A DNA stretch of 64,000 nucleotides from Actinoallomurus liliacearum. GTDB taxonomy: Bacteria; Actinomycetota; Actinomycetes; Streptosporangiales; Streptosporangiaceae. Where the stretch lies: positions 1,152,133 through 1,216,132 of the forward strand of contig NZ_BAABHJ010000005.1 in the NCBI RefSeq assembly GCF_039542035.1, in the 5' to 3' direction. Positions 18,523-27,700 of this stretch are shown one piece after another; the stretch's first letter is position 1; the number at the start of each line of letters is the position of its first letter. Under the pieces are notes generated by a model that was not told where the DNA came from, did not search any database, and worked only from the letters and a program-made list of their open reading frames with translations. Position numbers and translations under genes: made by a program.

Positions 18523-20805
18523 ATGGGCATCGGGCTGACCGAGGAGCACGAGGAGCTGGCCGCGAGCGTGCGCCGGTTCACCGAGCGGCACGCGTCCCGT
18601 GCGGCGGTGCGGACGGCCGTCGCGGACGAGGGGGCAGCGGGGCGTAGCCACGGGGGTGGAGAGCAGGCCGTACGGGCGTCGCGGCCCGCCCACTGGAGGG
18701 AGCTCGCCGAGCAGGGCCTGCTCGGCCTGCACCTCCCGGAGGAGCACGGCGGGCAGGGCTTCTCCGTCCTGGAGCTCGCGGTGGCCGTCGAGGAGATGGG
18801 CCGGGCCCTGGTTCCGGGGCCGTACGTCCCGACGGTGCTGGCGAGCGCGGTGATCGCCGCCGCCGACGCGCCGAAGGCGCGCCAGGAGCTGCTGCCCGGC
18901 CTCGCCGGAGGGGCGCTGACCGGCGCGGTGTGCCTGGCGACCGGGCTGACCGGGCGGCGGAACGGCGACGCCCTGATCGTGGACGGCGACGCCGGGCCGG
19001 TCCTCGGCGGCCTGACGGCCGACGTCCTCGTGGTCCCGGTCGCCGTCGGCGACGGCGCCGAGGAGTGGGTCGCGCTGCACCGCCGGGAGTGCGACGTCGA
19101 GACACTGGACGCCGTCGACGCCGTACTCGGGTCGGCGCGCGTCGCGGCGCGTGACGCCGTCGTGCCCGCCGACCGCGTGCTGACCGGGCTCACCGCGCAG
19201 GACGTGCGGGCCCTCGCGGCGGTGATCCTCGGCGCCGAGGCGTGCGGGGTCGCCGGGTGGGCGGTCGAGGCCGCCTCGTCGTACGCCCGGACCCGTGAGC
19301 AGTTCGGCCGGCCGATCGGGCAGTTCCAGGGCGTCAAGCACAAGTGCGCGCGGATGCTGATCGAGCTGGAGAAGGCCCGCGCCGCCGTCTGGGACGCCGC
19401 CCAGGCCGTCGTGGCCGGGGACCAGGTCCCGTACGCCACCGGCGTGGCGGCCGTCGTCGCCCCGGGCGCGGCCGTGGCCTGCGCCGAGGACTGCATCCAG
19501 GTGCACGGCGGCATCGGCTACACCTTCGAGCACGACGCCCACCTGTACTACCGGCGCGCCCTGACCCTGCGGGCGGTGCTGGGCCGCGCGGCGGACCGGC
19601 GGGCGTCGATCGCCGCGCTCGCCCTGGCCGGGGCGACACGGGAACGCGAGCTGGACCTGCCGCCCGAGGCCGAGCCGCTGCGGCGCGACATCAGGGCGCG
19701 GGTCGCCGAACTCGCCGCGCTGGACGAGCGGGAGCGAATCGCGGAGCTGGCCGCGGGCGGCTGGGTGCAGCCGCACCTGCCCCGGCCGTGGGGCCGGGCG
19801 GCCTCGCCCCTCGAGCAGGTCATCATCCACCAGGAGCTGCGGGCCGCCAAGATCAAGGGCCCGCAGCTCGCCATCGGCGCGTGGGTCGTTCCGTCGCTGG
19901 CCGCGTACGGCACGCCGGAGCAGCAGGAGCGCTTCCTGCCCGCCACCCTCCGCGGCGAGATCGTGTGGTGCCAGCTCTTCAGCGAGCCGGGCGCCGGCTC
20001 CGACCTGGCCGGCCTGCGCACCCGCGCCGAACGTACCGAGGGGGTGGCGGGGCGAAGCCACGGGGGTGAGACACAGAGCGGATGGCGGATCTCCGGGCAG
20101 AAGATCTGGACCTCGCTCGCCCAGTACGCCCAGTGGGGGATCTGCGTCGCCCGCACCGACCCGGACGCGCCCAAGCGCGCGGGCATCACCTACTTCCTCG
20201 TCGACATGACCTCTCCCGGCGTGCAGGTCCGGCCGCTGAAGGACCTCACCGGCGCGGAGGTCTTCAACGAGGTGTTCCTCGACGAGGTCTTCGTGCCCGA
20301 CTCCCTCGTCGTCGGCCCGGTGAACGCCGGCTGGCAGGTCGCGCGGGTCACGCTCACCGCCGAACGCGTGAACCTGTCGACCGGCTGGCAGCTCGGCGCG
20401 GACGTGCCCCGGCTGCTGGACCTGGTCCGCGACCTCGGCCTCGCCGACGACCCGGTCACCCGCGACGGCGTGGGCGGGCTGGTCACCGACGCGCACGTGT
20501 TCGCGCTGCTCGGCCTGCGCGCCACCCTCAAACGGCTGTCCGGCGTGGACGCCGGCGCCACCGCGAACGTCAGCAAACTGGTCGGCATGGAACACGGTCA
20601 GCGGGTCACCGAGTACGGCTTCGGGCTGCTGGGCGCCGAGGGCGCGCTGACCGGCCCGCCCGGTGCGGGACCGCGCGCGGAGTGGACCAGGCTGCTGCTC
20701 GCCTCCCGCGCGATGACCATCGGCGGGGGCACCACCGAGGTCAACCTCAACGTGATCGCCGAACGCCTCCTCGGGCTGCCCCGGGACCCCGAACCAGGAC
20801 GTTAG
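18523..20805 (+). CDS. Double-domain acyl-CoA dehydrogenase (second copy, with two repeat insertions)
   Basis: This is a paralogue of the upstream gene, 760 residues, with the same two-unit layout (REQFGRPIGQFQGVKHKCA in the first unit, EPGAGSDLAGLRTRAE and GGGTTEVNLNVIAERLLGLP in the second). Compared with its neighbour it carries two extra in-frame segments containing the same text, AGRSHGG: one near residues 37-50 and one near 507-518. The DNA of both is the same ~28-bp element. Neither falls in a motif block, so the protein may still fold. GGAGGA lies ahead of the ATG. The next gene starts 3 bp after its stop, continuing the operon. Confidence 0.9.
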   Translation: MGIGLTEEHEELAASVRRFTERHASRAAVRTAVADEGAAGRSHGGGEQAVRASRPAHWRELAEQGLLGLHLPEEHGGQGFSVLELAVAVEEMGRALVPGPYVPTVLASAVIAAADAPKARQELLPGLAGGALTGAVCLATGLTGRRNGDALIVDGDAGPVLGGLTADVLVVPVAVGDGAEEWVALHRRECDVETLDAVDAVLGSARVAARDAVVPADRVLTGLTAQDVRALAAVILGAEACGVAGWAVEAASSYARTREQFGRPIGQFQGVKHKCARMLIELEKARAAVWDAAQAVVAGDQVPYATGVAAVVAPGAAVACAEDCIQVHGGIGYTFEHDAHLYYRRALTLRAVLGRAADRRASIAALALAGATRERELDLPPEAEPLRRDIRARVAELAALDERERIAELAAGGWVQPHLPRPWGRAASPLEQVIIHQELRAAKIKGPQLAIGAWVVPSLAAYGTPEQQERFLPATLRGEIVWCQLFSEPGAGSDLAGLRTRAERTEGVAGRSHGGETQSGWRISGQKIWTSLAQYAQWGICVARTDPDAPKRAGITYFLVDMTSPGVQVRPLKDLTGAEVFNEVFLDEVFVPDSLVVGPVNAGWQVARVTLTAERVNLSTGWQLGADVPRLLDLVRDLGLADDPVTRDGVGGLVTDAHVFALLGLRATLKRLSGVDAGATANVSKLVGMEHGQRVTEYGFGLLGAEGALTGPPGAGPRAEWTRLLLASRAMTIGGGTTEVNLNVIAERLLGLPRDPEPGR
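18631..18660 (+). repeat. Short dispersed repeat inside coding sequence, copy 1
   Basis: The core GGGGCGTAGCCACGGGGGTG lies in a 30-bp segment absent from the paralogous gene. It matches the segment at 20041-20070 at 25 of the first 28 bases. Inserted in frame, it encodes GAAGRSHGGG. Confidence 0.75.
20041..20070 (+). repeat. Short dispersed repeat inside coding sequence, copy 2
   Basis: The core GGGGCGAAGCCACGGGGGTG encodes GVAGRSHGG in the second acyl-CoA dehydrogenase unit. The neighbouring paralogue runs directly from the preceding VEG to GWRL here, so the segment is a clear insertion. Confidence 0.75.
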
Positions 20806-20808
20806 CGC

Positions 20809-22533
20809 GTGTCCCGAGGCTCCGTCGTCGCCGCCGGGACGGGGCTGGTCCTGGGGCTGCTGGCGCTCGGGCCCGCGCTGGCCCCGGGGTTCACGCTCGC
20901 GTACGACATGGTGTTCGTGCCGCATCCGACGTTCGACCGCGAGACGTTCGGGCTGGCCGGGATGCTGCCGCGGCACGTGCCCAGCGACGCGGTCGTCACG
21001 GCGCTGGCCCACGTCGCGCCCGCGGACCTCGTGCAGAAGGCGATCCTGCTGGCCGTCTTCGTGATCGCCTGCGTGTCCGCGTCCGCGCTGGTCCCTTCGG
21101 AACGGCTCACGGCCCGGCTGGCCGGCGGGGTCGTCTACGCCTGGAACCCCTTCGTCGCCGAACGGCTGCTGCTCGGCCAGTGGGCGCTGCTCCTCGGGTA
21201 CGCCGCGCTGCCGTGGGTGGTGCGGGCGGCCGCGCGCGGCGAGCCCCGGCGGCTGGTCCTCGCGCTGGTGCCGGCGGCGATCGGCGGGTTCGCCGCGATG
21301 GCCGTGTCCGGCCTGGTCGTCCTCCTGATCGGCCTGCACCGGCCGCGCCCCGGGAGATCGGTCGGGGCCGGTCGGTCGGGGGCCGGGAGGTCCGTCGGGG
21401 TCGGTTGGTCGGGGCAAGATTTGCCGTGGCTGCTCGCGGGGCTGCTCGTGATGAGCCTGCCGTGGCTCGTTCCCTCCCTCGCGCGGTTCTCGGGGGTCCC
21501 GGCGGACCCGGCGGGGGTGGCGGCGTTCGCCGCCCGCGCGGACACGCCGTTCGGCGCGCTCGGCAGCCTGCTGCTCCTCGGCGGCGGCTGGAACGCCGAG
21601 ACCGTGCCGCCCGGGTACGGCGCCGTCGTCACCGCCGTGCCCTGGCTGTGCGTCGTCCTGCTCGCCCTGGTCGCGTACGCGCGCGGCGGCCGGGCGGCCG
21701 CGACCCGGGGCCTGGGGGTCGCCGCGCTCGCCGGCCTGGTCCTCGCCGCCCTCGGCGCGGTCGTCCCCGGCCTCCTGCGCTGGGCGATCGGGCTGTGGCC
21801 CGGATTCGCGATACTGCGGGACGGCCATCAGTACGTCGCCCCGCTCGCCGTCGTCGTCGCGGTCGGGGCCGGCCTGGCCGTCGATCGCGTCGCGGGCGGA
21901 CGCCCGGAGCTGGCGGTTCTGGCCTTCCTCGTGCCGGTGGCCCTGCTGCCCGGCCTCGCCTGGGGCGCGGGCGGCCGGCTCGCGGCGGTGCGCTATCCGG
22001 CCGACTGGTCGCGGGCGCGCGCCGTCGTGGCGGCCGAGCCCGGCACGGTGCTCGTCCTGCCGTGGGAGGCGTACCGGACCTACGCCTGGAACGGCGGGCG
22101 CCGGGTGCTCGATCCGCTGCCCCGCTACCTGCCCGGCCGGGTCGTCCTGAACGACGCCGTACGGGTCGGGACGGGTGGGCGGCGGGACCTCCGGATGGCG
22201 GTGGAGGACCCGCGGGCCCGGGCACTGGACCCCCTCATCAGCTCCGGCGCGCCGCTCACCGACGCGCTGCGCGCCCGCGGGATCCGGTACGTCGCCGTCG
22301 ACGCGTCCGAGGAGTTCGGGACCTGGGGGGCCCGTCTCCCCGGGGCGGAACGCGTCGTCACCGGACCCGACCTGACCCTCTACCGCATCCCGGGTGCCGC
22401 CGGGAGCAGAGAGACGCCGGTTTCGCAATGGCCTACGGCAATAGCGTCGTTCACTACTTTTGCGGTGGTTGTGTGGTCAATGCGGCTACCGGTCGGTAGC
22501 CTCTTCAGATCGTTGTCGCCGAAGGAGCCATGA
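20809..22533 (+). CDS. Polytopic membrane protein of an envelope-glycan cluster
   Basis: The 574 residues contain about ten hydrophobic helices spread over residues 8-420, an early motif-like stretch (FTLAYDMVFVPHPTFDRETF) with acidic residues after helix 1, and a C-terminal soluble part (about 400-545, with VLVLPWEAYRTYAWNGGRRV). Acidic residues in the first extracellular loop are common in GT-C membrane glycosyltransferases, and the gene sits in the AftD cluster, so a glycosyltransferase or lipid-linked sugar handling role is plausible but not shown. Residues near 180-203 are a low-complexity repeat (GRSVGAGRSGAGRSVGVGWS) in a cytoplasmic loop. The GTG starts 3 bp after the dehydrogenase stop; the end overlaps the next gene by 4 bp. 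Confidence 0.7.
   Translation: MSRGSVVAAGTGLVLGLLALGPALAPGFTLAYDMVFVPHPTFDRETFGLAGMLPRHVPSDAVVTALAHVAPADLVQKAILLAVFVIACVSASALVPSERLTARLAGGVVYAWNPFVAERLLLGQWALLLGYAALPWVVRAAARGEPRRLVLALVPAAIGGFAAMAVSGLVVLLIGLHRPRPGRSVGAGRSGAGRSVGVGWSGQDLPWLLAGLLVMSLPWLVPSLARFSGVPADPAGVAAFAARADTPFGALGSLLLLGGGWNAETVPPGYGAVVTAVPWLCVVLLALVAYARGGRAAATRGLGVAALAGLVLAALGAVVPGLLRWAIGLWPGFAILRDGHQYVAPLAVVVAVGAGLAVDRVAGGRPELAVLAFLVPVALLPGLAWGAGGRLAAVRYPADWSRARAVVAAEPGTVLVLPWEAYRTYAWNGGRRVLDPLPRYLPGRVVLNDAVRVGTGGRRDLRMAVEDPRARALDPLISSGAPLTDALRARGIRYVAVDASEEFGTWGARLPGAERVVTGPDLTLYRIPGAAGSRETPVSQWPTAIASFTTFAVVVWSMRLPVGSLFRSLSPKEP
21346..21416 (+). repeat. Imperfect tandem repeat inside coding sequence
   Basis: Units of about 18-24 bp built on GGTCGGGGCCGG/GGTCGGTCGGGG/GGTCCGTCGGGG encode the GRSVGAGRSG-type run in the membrane protein. 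Its G-rich plus strand is unlike the flanking coding sequence. Confidence 0.55.
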
Positions 22534-22664
22534 TGCGGATCGCCGTCGCCATGCTGGCCGGAATCGTGCTGGCCCTCCTCACCTCGTTCGGCGTCGTGCG
22601 CGTCGTCACGACCTCGCAGCAGGACCCGGTCGTCAAGCCGCTGTACAACTACGGCTCCCGGTGA
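22530..22664 (+). CDS. DUF2613-like small membrane protein
   Basis: This 44-residue reading frame encodes one N-terminal hydrophobic helix (IAVAMLAGIVLALLTSFGVV) followed by a short polar tail ending PLYNYGSR. The layout and the YGSR ending match DUF2613, a family of tiny secreted or membrane proteins. The mycobacterial member (Rv0236A) sits next to aftD, and here too an aftD-type gene is in the same run. The start overlaps the preceding stop as ATGA, GAAGGAG provides the ribosome site, and the GT2 gene follows at once. A second in-frame ATG at 22533 is an alternative. The function is unknown; a role with the glycan enzymes is inferred from position. Confidence 0.75.
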   Translation: MMRIAVAMLAGIVLALLTSFGVVRVVTTSQQDPVVKPLYNYGSR

Positions 22665-22667
22665 GCC

Positions 22668-23441
22668 GTGCGCCCGGAGTGCCCGCCCGTCCCGGCGCTG
22701 GACGTCGTCATCCCCGCGCGCAACGAGGCCGGGCGGCTCCCGTACGGCCTGGAACGGCTGTCCGCGAAGCTGGCTGGGCTGCCGCTGAGCGCTTCGATCG
22801 TCGTCGTGGACAACGCCAGCACTGACGCCACCGCGCGGATCGCCGAGCGCTGGTCCGGGCCGGTGCCGGTGCGTCTCGTCCACTGCCCGGTGCCCGGCAA
22901 GGGCGCGGCGGTCCGGGCCGGTCTGCTGGCCACCACCGCCCCGTACGCCGGGTTCTGCGACGCGGACATGGCCACCGACCTGGCCGCCCTCGACGAGGTC
23001 CTCGCCCTGCTGCGGACCGGGCACCAGGTCGTCATCGGCTCGCGGCGGCATCCGGGTTCGATCGTCGAGGTGTACGGGCATCCGCTGCGCCGTGTCGGCG
23101 CGCTCGCCTTCAACCGCCTCGTCCACGACCTCACGGGAGGGGTCGCCGACACGCAGTGCGGGTTCAAGTTCTTCACCGGCCCGCTGGCCCGGGCCGTCGC
23201 CGCCGACCTCCGCACGGCCGGTTTCGCCTTCGACGTGGAACTGCTGCTGCACTGCCGTCGCCGGGGCGCCGAGCCTGTGGAGATCCCCGTGGTGTGGCGC
23301 GACGTGCCCGGTTCGACCTTCTCCGTACGGCGGCACACGGTCGGCTGCCTGCGCGATCTGCTCCGCATCCACGCCGAGGCCCGCCGCGCCCCGGCCGCGC
23401 AGCGCCCCCGCGCCGTCGCCGACGAGGTCGGAGCCGGATGA
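22668..23441 (+). CDS. Family 2 glycosyltransferase (dolichyl-phosphate-sugar synthase type)
   Basis: The enzyme would transfer a sugar from a nucleotide donor, probably onto polyprenyl phosphate, at the inner face of the membrane. The 257 residues have the GT-A fold marks: VVIPARNEAGRLPYGL at the start, VVVDNASTDATARIAE, the metal-binding CDADMATDL (DxD type), and the DTQCGFKFFTGPLARAVA acceptor block seen in DPM-like transferases. No membrane helix is present. The start is GTG 22668, four bases after the DUF2613-like gene. Placement before GT4 and AftD-type genes suggests it supplies lipid-linked sugar to the cluster. The donor sugar cannot be deduced. Confidence 0.85.
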   Translation: MRPECPPVPALDVVIPARNEAGRLPYGLERLSAKLAGLPLSASIVVVDNASTDATARIAERWSGPVPVRLVHCPVPGKGAAVRAGLLATTAPYAGFCDADMATDLAALDEVLALLRTGHQVVIGSRRHPGSIVEVYGHPLRRVGALAFNRLVHDLTGGVADTQCGFKFFTGPLARAVAADLRTAGFAFDVELLLHCRRRGAEPVEIPVVWRDVPGSTFSVRRHTVGCLRDLLRIHAEARRAPAAQRPRAVADEVGAG

Positions 23442-23473
23442 GCGTGCCGGAGGGGCGCGACGTCGTCTGGACT

Positions 23474-23516
23474 GAGGAGCGCAGGGAGCGCAGCGACCGG
23501 AGCGACGAGGGAAGAC
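23474..23516 (+). repeat. GGAGCGCAGCGACCGGAGCG-type intergenic repeat
   Basis: In the 115-bp gap between the two glycosyltransferase genes, GAGCGCAGGGAGCGCAGCGA and CCGGAGCGACGAGGGAAG run on as short related units (GGAGCG/GGAGCGA). Repeats of this composition are common between actinomycete genes. No gene is seen in this gap. Confidence 0.5.
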
Positions 23517-23556
23517 GGCGTCCTGAAGCGCCCCGCAGGCTGAGCGGGAGGCGCAG

Positions 23557-24714
23557 ATGACGGTCGCGCGGGAACTGCGTACGCTCGCTGTCGTGAACTG
23601 GCGCGACCCCTGGCATCCGGAGGCCGGTGGCGCCGAGCGCTACGCCTGGGAGATGGCCCGGTGGTTCACCGCGCGGGGAACACGGGTGTGCTTCGTCACC
23701 GGGCGGGCGCCCGGCCAGGCCCGGCGGGAGCGGATCGAGGGCGTCCAGATCGTACGCCTGGGCGGCCGGTTCGGCGTGTATCCGCTGGTCCTGGCCTGGA
23801 TGCTGCGGCACCGGCGGGCGTTCGACGCCGTGCTCGACTGCCAGAACGGCATCCCGTTCTTCACGCCGTGGGTGCTGCCGCGCCGCGTGCCCGTGCTGTG
23901 CGTCGTCCACCACGTGCACGACGACCAGTTCGGCGTCTACTTCCCGGCTTGGCTGGCGCGGATCGGCCGGTTCCTCGAGGGGCCGGTGGCCCGGTGGACG
24001 TACCGGCGGCACGCCTGCGTCGCGGTGTCCCCGTCCACGGTGACCGCCATGCGGGAACGCCTCGCCTGGACCGGCCCCGTCCACATCGTCCCCAACGGCG
24101 TCACGCCGCCGGACTCGGTCCCGGAGCCGGGGGAGTGCGACCCGGAGCTGGTGTGCGTGAGCAGGCTCGTCCCGCACAAGCGCGTCGACCGGCTGCTGGA
24201 CGTCGCCGAACGCCTCCGCGTCCGGGTCCACGTCATCGGGCGGGGACCGGAGGAGGCCGGGCTGCGGGCCCGGATCGCCGCGCGCGGCCTGGCGGACCTG
24301 GTCGTCCTGCACGGCTACCTGCCGGAGGAGGACAAGGTCGCGCTCGTCGCCCGCGCCCGCCTCCACCTCAGCGCCTCCCGAGGTGAGGGCTGGGGCCTCA
24401 GCGTGGCCGAGGCGGCGGCGCTCGGCGTGCCGACCGTCGCGTACGACGTCGACGGGTTGCGCGACGCCGTCGTCGACGGGGTGACCGGTCGGCTCGTGCG
24501 CGACGGCGAGGACCTCGCGGACGTCGTCGAGCGGGCACTGAAGGAGCTGACCGGGCCGGAGCGACGCCGGGAGACGGCGGTCGCCTGCCGGGCCTGGGCC
24601 GCCGAGTTCACGTGGGCGCGCAGCGCCGAACGCATGGCGGCGCTGCTCGACGCGGCCGTCCGGCGCGGGACGGCGCACGGTCTGGAGGATCAGTCGTTCC
24701 CATGGCCGCGCTGA
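23557..24714 (+). CDS. Family 4 glycosyltransferase
   Basis: This is a 385-residue GT-B enzyme transferring a sugar from a nucleotide donor with retention of configuration. The N-terminal Rossmann lobe starts LAVVNWRDPWHPEAGGAERY (GG loop after the first strand). The C-terminal lobe carries VCVSRLVPHKRVDRLL and the EX7E signature in SRGEGWGLSVAEAAALGVP. No membrane segment is present; peripheral association is expected. It starts at ATG 23557 after GGGAGG and overlaps the AftD-type gene by 13 bp, so coupling is likely. It belongs to the envelope-glycan run; donor and acceptor are not determined. Confidence 0.88.
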   Translation: MTVARELRTLAVVNWRDPWHPEAGGAERYAWEMARWFTARGTRVCFVTGRAPGQARRERIEGVQIVRLGGRFGVYPLVLAWMLRHRRAFDAVLDCQNGIPFFTPWVLPRRVPVLCVVHHVHDDQFGVYFPAWLARIGRFLEGPVARWTYRRHACVAVSPSTVTAMRERLAWTGPVHIVPNGVTPPDSVPEPGECDPELVCVSRLVPHKRVDRLLDVAERLRVRVHVIGRGPEEAGLRARIAARGLADLVVLHGYLPEEDKVALVARARLHLSASRGEGWGLSVAEAAALGVPTVAYDVDGLRDAVVDGVTGRLVRDGEDLADVVERALKELTGPERRRETAVACRAWAAEFTWARSAERMAALLDAAVRRGTAHGLEDQSFPWPR

Positions 24715-27700
24715 CCCGCGCCGAACCGTCCCCCGACACCGAGCCGTACCGCCTCGACGAGCGGCTGCGGGACCGCCTGCGGACCCTCCTGGGCTGCGCG
24801 CTGCTGACCCTCCTCGCGACGGCGACCCGGCCCGGCCGGATCATCGCCGACACCAAGATCGACATGGCGGTGAACCCGCTCGGCTTCCTCGGGCGGGCGC
24901 TGCATCTGTGGGACATCGAGCAGTTCGGGCAACTGCAGAACCAGGTGTCGGGCTACCTGTTCCCGATGGGCCCGTTCTACGCGCTCGGCCACCTGGCGGG
25001 CATGCCGGCCTGGATCGTCCAGCGGCTGTGGCTGGCCATGCTGCTGTGCACCGCGTTCCTCGGCGCCCGCCGCCTCGCCGGCCGCCTCGGGACCGGCACG
25101 CCGGACACGCGGCTGATCGGCGCCCTCGCGTACGCGCTGGGCCCGCACGGCCTGGCGTCCCTCGGCACGAACTCCTCGGAGTACCTGCCCCTGGCGATGC
25201 TGCCCTGGATGGTGCTGCCCCTGGTCGCCGCCGCGCACGGCGGCGGCCGGGTCCGCGCGGCCGCCCGGTCCGGGCTGGCCGTCGCCTGCTGCGGCGGCAT
25301 CAACGCCACCGCGGTCCTCGCCGTCCTCGTCGTCCCGGTCCTGTACGTGCTCACCCGGAGTTCCCGGGGGCGCCCGCGCCTGTTCCGGACGCGCCTCCTC
25401 GCGTGGTGGGCGGTCGCGGTGGGCTGTGCCACCGCCTGGTGGTCCGTGCCGCTGCTCCTGCTCGGCCGGTACGCCTACTCGTGGCTGCTCTACACCGAGA
25501 AGGCCGCGACGACCACCGCGACGACCGGCCCCGCCAACGTCCTGCGGGGATCGGAACGCTGGCTGAACCTCCTCGTCGTGGACGGCCGTCCCTGGTGGCC
25601 CCTCGGCCACGCCTTCGCGACCGCCACGCTCCCCGTCCTGTGCACCGGTCTCGTCGCCGCACTCGGCCTGGCCGGTCTCGTACGGGCCCGGCTCCCCGAG
25701 CGGACCTTCCTCGTCCTCACGCTGCTGACCGGCCTCGTCGTCATGGTCGCCGGGCACGCGGGCCCGCTCGCGCCCGCCGTACGGGACCTGATCGACGGGC
25801 CGCTCGCCCCGCTCCGCAACCTCTACAAGTTCGACGGCCTGGTCCGGCTGCCGCTGGCCCTCGGCCTCGCGCACCTGCTGTCGTCGCCGCTCCGGTGGCG
25901 GAGGTGGACCGCCGCCGGAGCGGCCGCCGCCCTGGCCGGGGTGCTGCTGTCCGCGCTGAGCACGGGCCTGTCCGCCGACGGCGACTTCCGCGCGGTCCCG
26001 CAGTACTGGCGTGAGGCCGCCGCCTGGCTGAACGGGCGTGCCGGGGACCAGGGCGTCCTGGCCGTCCCGGGCGCGCGCTTCGGCGAGTACCTGTGGGGGC
26101 GCCCGATGGACGACGTCACCCAGCCGCTGCTGAACGTCCGCTGGGGCGAACGGCAACTCGTCCCCGCCGGCTCGGCCGGCTTCACGCGGCTGCTCGACGC
26201 CATCGACCAGCGGATCACCACCGGCCGGGGCTCCGCGGGGCTGACCGAGGTGCTGGCCCGCATGGGCATCCGCTACCTCCTCGTCCGCAACGACCTGCGC
26301 CGCGACGACCTGCGCGGCGCGTGGCCCGCCCGCGTGCACCAGGCACTCGACTCCTCACCGGGCATCCGGCGGGTCGCCTGGTTCGGCGGGGTGCCGGCCG
26401 GCTCCGTCCTGCCGGACGACGCCGTGAGCTCACCGGACCAGCCGTACGCGCCCGTCGAGATCTACGAGGTCGAAGGCGCGGACGACACCGTCGGCCTGCT
26501 CGACGCCGACCAGGCCCTGCGGCTGTACGGCTCGCCGGAGGCCCTGCTCACGATGGCCGACGACGGCCTGGTGGACGGCCGGCCCGTCCTGTTCGGCGCC
26601 GACGATCCCGAGACGACCGGCCGGCCCGTCGTCGCCGACTCCCTGCGCAAGGTCGAACGCGACTTCGGCGAACTGCGCGGCCACACCTCGCCCACGCTGA
26701 CCGCGGCAGCGGAGCGGGGCGTGCCCGCCACCCGCCGGGACGTCCTCGAACCCGGCTGGGACCGCTACTCCACCGTCGCCGCCTACACCGGCATCAAGGA
26801 CGTCACGGCCTCCGCCTCCGCGTCCGACATCACCTCGCCGGCCGAACTCGACCAGCCCGGCGCCCTCCCGTACGCCGCCGTGGACGGCGACCCGCGCACC
26901 CGGTGGGAGAGCGGCGGCTGGACCGGCCCCGTCGGCCAGTGGCTCCGCGTCGACTTCGACCACCCGCTGACGCCTCGGAACGTCACGGCGGCGTTCGCCC
27001 AGGACGACGGCCTCGGCCCGCCGCCGGACGAGGTCGCCGTCGAGACCGAGACCGGCCGGGTCGTCCAGCACCTCGCCGGTACCTCCGCCGCGCAGCCGCT
27101 CCGCGTCCCCGCCGGGCGGACCCGCTGGCTGCGCGTCCGGATCAGATCGCTGACCGCGCGGCCCGCCGTCCCCGCCGCCGCCCGCGTGGCCGTCTCCGAG
27201 CTGCACGTCGACGGCGTGCGCGCGGGCCGCGAGTACCGCCTGCCGACCGTCCCGGCCGGCGCGACGGTGGTCATGTCCCGGACCTCGGACGGGATGCCGG
27301 CGTGCCTGCGGGGCTCGATCCGCTGGGTCTGCTCGCCGTACCTCGAACGCGGGGCGGAGGAGCCGTACGCCTTCGACCGCGTCTTCACCGCCGCCCGTAC
27401 GGACACCGCGAAGCTGACCGGGACGGCCGCCCTCACCGATCCGGACCTGATCCAGCGCTACACGAGCACCGACCCCCGCCTCCAGGTCACCGCGAGCTCG
27501 ACGCTGACCCGGGAGCCCGCGACCCTGCCGCGCGGCGCGTTCGACGCCGACCCCGCGACCACGTGGGTGCCCGCGACGGGGGACCGCGCGCCGTGGCTGT
27601 CGCTGTCCTGGGGCCGCAAGGTCCAGGTGGGGCAGATCACCGTACGGCGTCCGGCGGGCGCGGCCTACCTCACCCAGGTCCGCGTGGAGGGGGACGACGG

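Noticed and set aside
16164..22428. Very long minus-strand open frames (over 1100 and 1300 codons) opposite the acyl-CoA dehydrogenase and membrane protein genes
   Set aside because: Low-complexity Arg/Gly/His/Pro composition and exact opposition to well-recognised plus-strand genes mark them as codon-bias shadows.
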